In this document: positions 7,640-11,967 of the stretch, one piece after another | Layout of the letters: every line of letters begins with the position of its first letter | Numbering within the stretch: the stretch's first letter is position 1 | Assembly: GCA_011800805.1 (NCBI GenBank) | Contig: MPNW01001779.1 | Location: forward strand, 13,700 to 25,666 | Length of the DNA stretch: 11,967 bases | Origin: Hirudo medicinalis | Taxonomy: Eukaryota > Annelida > Clitellata > Hirudinida > Hirudinidae | Reading direction: 5' to 3' | Made by a program: the position numbers and the translations under genes | Notes under the pieces: model-generated | The model's input: the letters and a program-made list of their open reading frames with translations, nothing else | Told to the model about the DNA's origin: nothing | Database searches by the model: none

Positions 7640-7899
7640 TCAATATCTCTCATTCCCATTTCCTGCTCCATCACTGGAGCCTCCCACTGCCAGGTTTTGA
7701 ACTCCGGGGCTTCGTCTCAGAGAATTCTTCCTCGAGCATTTCTTCCAAGTGAAGATGACGATTCCACAAACTCCATCCGTCACAAGGATGGACAGAAGGG
7801 TGAACAAAAAGGTCAAAGACCAAGGTTGATGACCCTCGTCTGAAGTTGGGTCGCCAGGGAATTTGGGGTTTCCACCCGCTTTAAGAGGCGCATAATTTC
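7640..7899 (-). CDS. Transmembrane and cytoplasmic-tail exon
   Basis: Acceptor CACATTTTCCCAAAG, phase 1, followed by 85 codons and TGA. It begins NYAPLKAGGNPKFPGDP, a Gly/Pro-rich stalk, then a hydrophobic segment from WSLTFLFTLLSILV to GVCGIVIFTW with a central Asp, and a tail beginning KKCSRKNSLRR. The cluster of basic residues after the helix is the stop-transfer pattern of a type I protein; the Cys there could be palmitoylated. The G+C content is well above its surroundings, and the opposite strand is open for only 54 codons. Confidence 0.75.
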
Positions 7900-10800
7900 C
7901 TTTGGGAAAATGTGAATAAATTATCGATAATAAAAAAAAACTATTTTACAACAACAGTAGTGTACGACTATGTATTTGTGTTTTTCAGTTATTAAAAACT
8001 AACTAATCATTGAATTAATTCACAATTGACCTTCAAATAATCATTGAATTAATTCACAATTGACCTTCAAATAATCATTGAATTAATTCACAATTGACCT
8101 TCAAATAATCATTGAATTAATTCACAATTGACCTTCAAATAAGTTTTTCAACGTGACTGTTGCAATGTCGAAAATTCATTTATTCAAGTTAATTCCAATC
8201 GAAACAAACTGAAATTGAGGACTTCAAACCTGCTGATGGAACTGAATTCAAGGCACCTGAATTGAAATTGAATTGAAATTTTATTTCATCGAAAATTTCG
8301 CAATTATCTTTTTTTTTTTTTTTAAAAACACAACCGCGTATCTTAATTATTGAATTGTTATATTTCGCAAACGTTGTGATTGCACTGCTTCATCTAAATA
8401 AATATAAATAACCTAAATAATTATACAAAAAAAATATCCAAAAGTTTTAAATACCTAATCATATAATCATTAACTTAATCACATTTAAGTTATTAACTAC
8501 CTAATTAATTATTCAAGCCATTATAACTATTCACTACTCCCCATCCGCTTCGACCCACCAGCATCCAGGGGGCACCTCTCCACAAGGACCAGTTGGATCG
8601 CACCCGGGGTTTTGATTTTATCGTTCAGACTCCCGAGGTTCTTGATGATTCTGCAGGGGGGCCTGGTGACCAGGAAATCCACGGCCACGCAGCTCGACGT
8701 GGCCAGGCAGAAGTCCATGCACTCATCGACCGTCGTTGCTCCGGGATAGGGCGAGTAACCGGGGGAGGTGACGTCATTGATGATTACCCATGTCGGCTCG
8801 CATTGGTCTGTAATGAAGAAGATATTTTTTTTATTGAAAAGAAATCTATTTTGAGGAGTTTCAGTCATTGTTTAAAATGAAAGATTCTCTTAAAAAAGTA
8901 GATTTTTATGACATTTAAACAATTGGCCACTGATTCTTAATACTCCGCCTTGGAGCTCCGACAGGATCCTCAGAGGAGGTTCCCCTGTCTTCAAACGTTT
9001 CGGCCCTTTGAATCTCCTGACGTTTTCGGGGGGGCGCATCCGGTAATCAGATGTCGTTTTTTTTATCCTTCGGAACACAATGCTTACCGCCGGCTATGAG
9101 AGGCTCTCTTTGGCCTTCTTATGCCGGTCACTGCTGCCTGGACTGGAGCAACTCCAAAAAGCTCTCAATGGCTTCTTCAAGTCGCGTACTACCTGCTTTG
9201 ACCTGCAATCTTCGACTATGCGAGGCTCTCTTTGGCCTTTTATGTCGATCGCATCCACCCCAGTTGCCTAAAGCGGTCATGAAAGCTCTCAGTGGCTTTT
9301 TCACACCGTGTACTTAATATATGCAAATTGGGCCTTATAATTTCTTTTCAGCGGCAGCCAGAGATAGAAATTTTCGGGACTCGACCGCGGTTTGGTCCGC
9401 AGTCCGTAGTGCTTTGCGAGCCCGCGGTCGGCCCATTTCACCCGACAATACCGCGTCTCTCGGCCAATGATTTGGCCCCGTCGTTCGGTGAATCATTTAC
9501 ACCGGAGGCCGACGGCTTTCTCCGGCTTTCGTGAAGTGGCTTCTTAAGACTTCTTCTGGCTCCTCATGTGCCAGATCCAGAATGATCCACTTCTGTACAA
9601 CTGTGATTAGCTTTTGATTTTTAAAGGACAAATTATAAACGAATAAATTATAAAACTAAATAAAAAGAGACAAATTGTAATAAATAACAACAACAAATAA
9701 CAAGTTAAATACATTAAGTACAGATTAAGTACAGATTAAGTATAGACAGCATCATTTACTGGTTACCCTTGAAATAAAGAGTATTTCCTGGCGGACCTTG
9801 GCTTCCGGTGTCACCCTTGGACCCTTTACAAAAATTTATTAAAATTAATAATCAACTAATTAGTTAATTAATCAGTTAATTGATTATAACTTTTTAAATG
9901 CGTGAAATCTTAATGGAATATTTTGGAATGATTTTCAAGCAAAACATAAACATAGCGTCTGCAGAGAATCCACAGAGTTTTTAGACCTTAGTAATTTAGA
10001 TGATTTAATTTAATTTTATTTAATTTAATTTTTTTATTGAAAAAAATTTTGTTCGAAAAATTATTAATATTACATAATTACGTTTTAATTTCTGAGCACA
10101 TTTCAAACTTATTCACGAGTGTTGTTCACAACAATCAAGTCCATTTGAATTAGTCAGCTTAAGAAGATTGTTTTTAAGTTAACACAAATATGCAATCAGT
10201 AATTCATTAAATATATTTGCAGTTAATGACAATAATTATTAATTCATTATAATATTACCATTGGTAATAATTATTAATTCATTGTAATATTTGTAATTAA
10301 TTTGAATTAAATATGTTTCAATCAAAAGATCCGCAGGAATTAATTTTTATTTCTCATGAAGCGATGAAAATGTCATTTGCCATGATTTTGTAATTACAAG
10401 CAATTATTTTGCAATTACAAGCAATTATTTTGCAATTACAAGCAATTATTTTTTATTACAAGCAATTATTTTGCAATTACAAGCAATTATTTTGCAATTA
10501 CAAGCAATTACTTTGAAATTACAAGCACTTATTTTTTAATTACAAGCAATTATTTTTTAATTACAAGCAATTATTTTGTGATTACAAGCAATTATTTTTT
10601 AATTACAAGCAATTATTTTGCAATTGCAAGCAATTAGTTTGTAATGACAAGCAATTATTTTGCAATTACAAGCAATTATTTTGCAATTACAAGCAATTAT
10701 TTTGCAATTACAAGCAATTATTTTGCAATTACAAGCAATTACTTTGAAATTACAAGCAATTATTTTTTAATTACAAGCAATTATTTTGCAATTGCAAGCA

Positions 10801-11581
10801 ATTATTTTGTAATTACAAGCAATTATTTTGCAATTACAAGCAATTATTTTGCAATTACAAGCAATTATTTTGCAATTACAAGCAATTATTTTGCAATTAC
10901 AAGCAATTATTTTTTTAATTACAAGCAATTATTTTAAAAACATTTAAACCTGGAATTCCAGTCAATCCGACATATCCTGTTCCACCTGAACCACGTGGCG
11001 GACATTGAAAGGTTGATTATTGTCGAATATCACGATTATTGAATTAAATTGAACTTAATTGTTAAGTCAACATTTTTTGTTCGATCTTTCAAGTGAACTG
11101 TTTGCACAAATCTAACTTAGAAGTCCAAAGGATGCTTCACTTTACAGAATTATTAATAACAAATAAAATAAAATTTAGTAATTAACCGTAACGTTGAACA
11201 ATTAATGAAAGAATAAAATAATTATTTTAAATAATTGTACAATTAACGTAATGAAAAGATAGTTATTTAGAATAATTTATTATTACTTACAATAATTACA
11301 TAGTTACTTACAATAATTACATAGTTACTTACAATAATTACATAGTTGCTTACAATAATTATTGTAATTAAGTAGGAGTGAACTAAGAATGTGAAAATGT
11401 AAGGTTCACCTGTCGCTCCTGTTGGTCAACGTTGGCATGAGTTGAATAAATTAACAATCATGAATAAATTATGCTGTATTTAAAATATATTTACAAATAA
11501 AACGGACCAAGTTAATGTCAAGCGACAAATATAAATATCAATGATAATGTTTACCTGTATATCCCACCATTCCAGAATATC
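7640..11581 (-). CDS. Collagen-PAN-transmembrane mosaic protein (5'-partial, six exons seen)
   Basis: Exons on the minus strand, 5' to 3': 11555-11581, 11410-11418, 10950-10985, 9767-9823, 8559-8807 and 7640-7899. Every junction is GT-AG and phase 1, so all joins keep one frame. The product reads 13 Gly-X-Y triplets (GYS GMV GYT GAT GGT GYV, then GLT GIP GSK GDT GSQ GPP GNT), a short LYFK linker, a six-cysteine PAN/Apple-like domain, a Gly/Pro linker, one hydrophobic helix, and a basic tail ending GNGNERY. This fits a type I membrane protein with a collagenous, presumably trimeric ectodomain. Known membrane collagens are mostly type II (N-terminus inside), so the topology is unusual. The signal peptide and upstream exons lie beyond the window. 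Individual exon calls are strong for PAN and transmembrane exons, good for the 27- and 57-bp exons, and weaker for the 9- and 36-bp exons, whose pyrimidine tracts are poor. The function, perhaps adhesion or matrix attachment, is inferred. Confidence 0.75.
8005..8140. repeat. Four exact 34-bp tandem repeats
   Basis: The unit AATCATTGAATTAATTCACA plus ATTGACCTTCAAAT occurs four times with no visible difference (4 x 34 = 136). It lies in the intron between PAN and transmembrane exons. Each copy carries TGACCTT, that is AAGGTCA on the minus strand, a monomeric nuclear-receptor half-site. Confidence 0.95.
8141..8526. other. Intron sequence, nothing recognised
   Basis: A+T-rich intron of the membrane collagen gene, with a T run at 8311-8324. 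No additional exon is visible on either strand. Confidence 0.5.
8559..8807 (-). CDS. PAN/Apple-like domain exon
   Basis: The acceptor CTTCTTCATTACAG is the best in the window. The exon reads QCEPTWVIINDVTSPGYSPY, then a DECMDFCLATSSC block, PPCRIIKNLGSL and VLVERCP. Six cysteines in the order and spacing of PAN/Apple domains suggest pairing 1-6, 2-5, 3-4. These domains bind proteins or carbohydrates outside cells. The whole domain sits in one exon with phase-1 ends (249 bp), the classic form of a shuffled module. The donor is GATGCTG|GTGGGT. If not spliced, the frame runs eight residues past GG and stops at 8527-8529. Confidence 0.85.
8930..9590. other. G+C-richer intronic block of unknown origin
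   Basis: This block stands out sharply from the A+T-rich intron around it. It contains a diverged tandem duplication and short open frames on both strands (8890-9078 minus; 9051-9317 and 9292-9534 plus). A plus-strand pyrimidine tract ATTTCTTTTCAG (9340-9351) precedes a 60-codon open stretch ending GFLRLS. The composition and worn frames suggest an inserted, decayed mobile element or captured gene fragment; I recognise no domain. Confidence 0.4.
9094..9315. repeat. Diverged 122-bp tandem duplication
   Basis: CTATGAGAGGCTCTCTTTGG (9094) matches CTATGCGAGGCTCTCTTTGG (9216). Downstream, AAAGCTCTCAATGGCTTCTT matches AAAGCTCTCAGTGGCTTTTT at nearly the same offset. Two copies, roughly 122 bp apart, considerably diverged between the shared blocks. 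Confidence 0.75.
9767..9823 (-). CDS. Last collagen exon, 57 bp (GSK GDT GSQ GPP GNT + LYFK)
   Basis: Acceptor TTTTTGTAAAG and donor TTCAAGG|GTAACC. Five Gly-X-Y triplets are followed by Leu-Tyr-Phe-Lys, which ends the triple-helical run. The final G joins AC of the next exon to make Asp. Without splicing the frame stops after GNQ at TAA. Confidence 0.75.
9824..10382. other. Intron sequence, nothing recognised
   Basis: A+T-rich part of the largest visible intron (9824-10949). It includes a near-palindromic TTAATTAA-containing piece at about 9850-9890. No Gly-X-Y codon pattern was found on the minus strand here. Confidence 0.5.
10386..10935. repeat. 21-bp minisatellite, about 26 copies
   Basis: The unit is ACAAGCAATTATTTTGCAAT plus T, with variants TTTTTAATT, TTTGAAATT and TTTGTAATT at the same place and occasional one-base length changes. 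The period is seven codons, so the plus strand gives a long false frame with ITSNYFA repeated. The array fills half of an intron of the membrane collagen gene and stops next to the donor of the 36-bp exon. Confidence 0.95.
10950..10985 (-). CDS. Collagen exon, 36 bp (GGT GYV GLT GIP)
   Basis: Acceptor GTGGTTCAG and donor TCCAG|GTTTAA bound 36 bases, four exact Gly-X-Y triplets, phase 1 at both ends. Extending the reading upstream breaks the Gly spacing (GSGG), which supports the acceptor position. The 21-bp minisatellite ends only about 15 bases beyond the donor. Confidence 0.65.
11019..11286. other. Intron sequence, nothing recognised
   Basis: A+T-rich intron upstream of the 36-bp exon; no exon-like Gly codon pattern seen. 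Confidence 0.5.
11287..11366. repeat. 21-bp tandem repeat, nearly four copies
   Basis: CTTACAATAATTACATAGTT plus A repeats from 11287, the last copy diverging into ATTATTGTAATTAAG. It lies about 45 bases from the 9-bp microexon. The unit is different from the larger 21-bp array. Confidence 0.85.
11410..11418 (-). CDS. Candidate 9-bp collagen microexon (GAT)
   Basis: GAGCGACAG is bounded by the acceptor CCAACAG and the donor GTGAAC. With phase-1 neighbours it codes exactly one triplet, Gly-Ala-Thr, and leaves the frame intact. A TGA lies just upstream in the same frame, so the exon cannot be longer unless spliced differently. The acceptor has little pyrimidine, so recognition may depend on flanking elements; it could be a chance match. 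Confidence 0.5.
11555..11581 (-). CDS. Collagen exon, 27 bp (GYS GMV GYT)
   Basis: Acceptor ATTATTATTTAG and strong donor ACAG|GTAAAC bound exactly 27 bases. With the split Gly codon supplied by the previous exon this gives three Gly-X-Y triplets. Phase 1 at both ends; length is a multiple of nine. Confidence 0.75.
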
Positions 11582-11967
11582 CTAAATAATAATTTATAAA
11601 TAATAATTTATTATCATTAGAAGTATTTTTTGATTTTATTTTGTAAAAACTAAATTCATTAACTTTTATTATCAATTATTCTTAATTTGTTTTTATTTGT
11701 AAATAAGTAATAGATATAATAGTATATTTAAATAATAATAATAATAATAATATTATATATATATTATATATTATTATTATATATTATTATTATAAATTAT
11801 TATATAAATTATTATATATTATAATAATATTATTATTATATATTATTATTATTATTATTAATATTGTTATAACCCTGAAAATGCCATCAATTAATTTTTA
11901 AAGTTATATTTATGTTTAATTAGTTTTCGATTATATTCACTATCTTTTAGTTCTACGGCGATCATAA
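11582..11967. other. Intron sequence to window edge, with AAT/TAT tract
   Basis: Strongly A+T-rich, with mixed AAT, TAT and TA repeats at about 11728-11866 that are self-complementary and could form long hairpins. No further collagen exon is visible, so the next upstream exon lies outside the window. Confidence 0.5.

Noticed and set aside
7588..7752. Plus-strand 54-codon frame MSHIENRD...
   Set aside because: It is antisense to the transmembrane exon, which has a splice acceptor, a hydrophobic helix and a frame match to the PAN exon.
8593..8880. Plus-strand frame opposite the PAN exon
   Set aside because: Shadow of the PAN coding sequence; the minus frame has the six-cysteine pattern and splice borders.
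10644..10937. Long plus-strand frame with ITSNYFA repeated
   Set aside because: It is only the translation of the 21-bp minisatellite, whose period is divisible by three.

Overview
The window looks like nuclear DNA of an invertebrate animal. It is very A+T-rich outside coding islands and full of trinucleotide microsatellites and minisatellites. Its genes have GT-AG introns and AATAAA signals, and it carries a tRNA-related SINE-like element. The neuropeptide receptor at the left belongs to a protostome-type family, so an arthropod or spiralian is likely; I cannot name the species.

Layout, left to right. 1-870: microsatellite-rich flank with no convincing coding sequence. 967-2889 (+): one uninterrupted reading frame for a rhodopsin-class GPCR of the sex-peptide/myoinhibitory-peptide receptor group, with a Ser-rich N-terminus, a very long third intracellular loop and a short overlapping upstream ORF; a poly(A) signal lies at 3348. 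About 3030-3140 (-): SINE-like insertion. 3771-4560: two minisatellites. 4758-5391 (-): a small gene of at least two exons for a poly-aspartate protein with a conserved-looking C-terminal tail; a possible extra upstream exon is at 5759-5814. 5536-5742: long GAY tract. 5800-7480: A+T-rich spacer with dispersed short repeats.

7640-11581 (-): the most interesting locus, found by reading splice signals because most exons are too short to stand out as ORFs. Six exons of 27, 9, 36, 57, 249 and 260 bp can be joined, every intron in phase 1. They give 13 uninterrupted Gly-X-Y triplets, then a six-cysteine PAN/Apple-like domain, then a linker, one transmembrane segment and a basic cytoplasmic tail. 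The first three exons are exact multiples of nine, as in collagen genes, and one is a 9-bp microexon coding a single triplet. The gene is open at its 5' end and continues beyond the right edge. Its introns hold a 34-bp array, a G+C-richer block with a diverged 122-bp duplication, and a roughly 26-copy 21-bp minisatellite.

The three genes show no functional link; they are neighbours in ordinary animal chromatin. The exon joins rest on reading frame and splice consensus only and have not been tested against transcripts.
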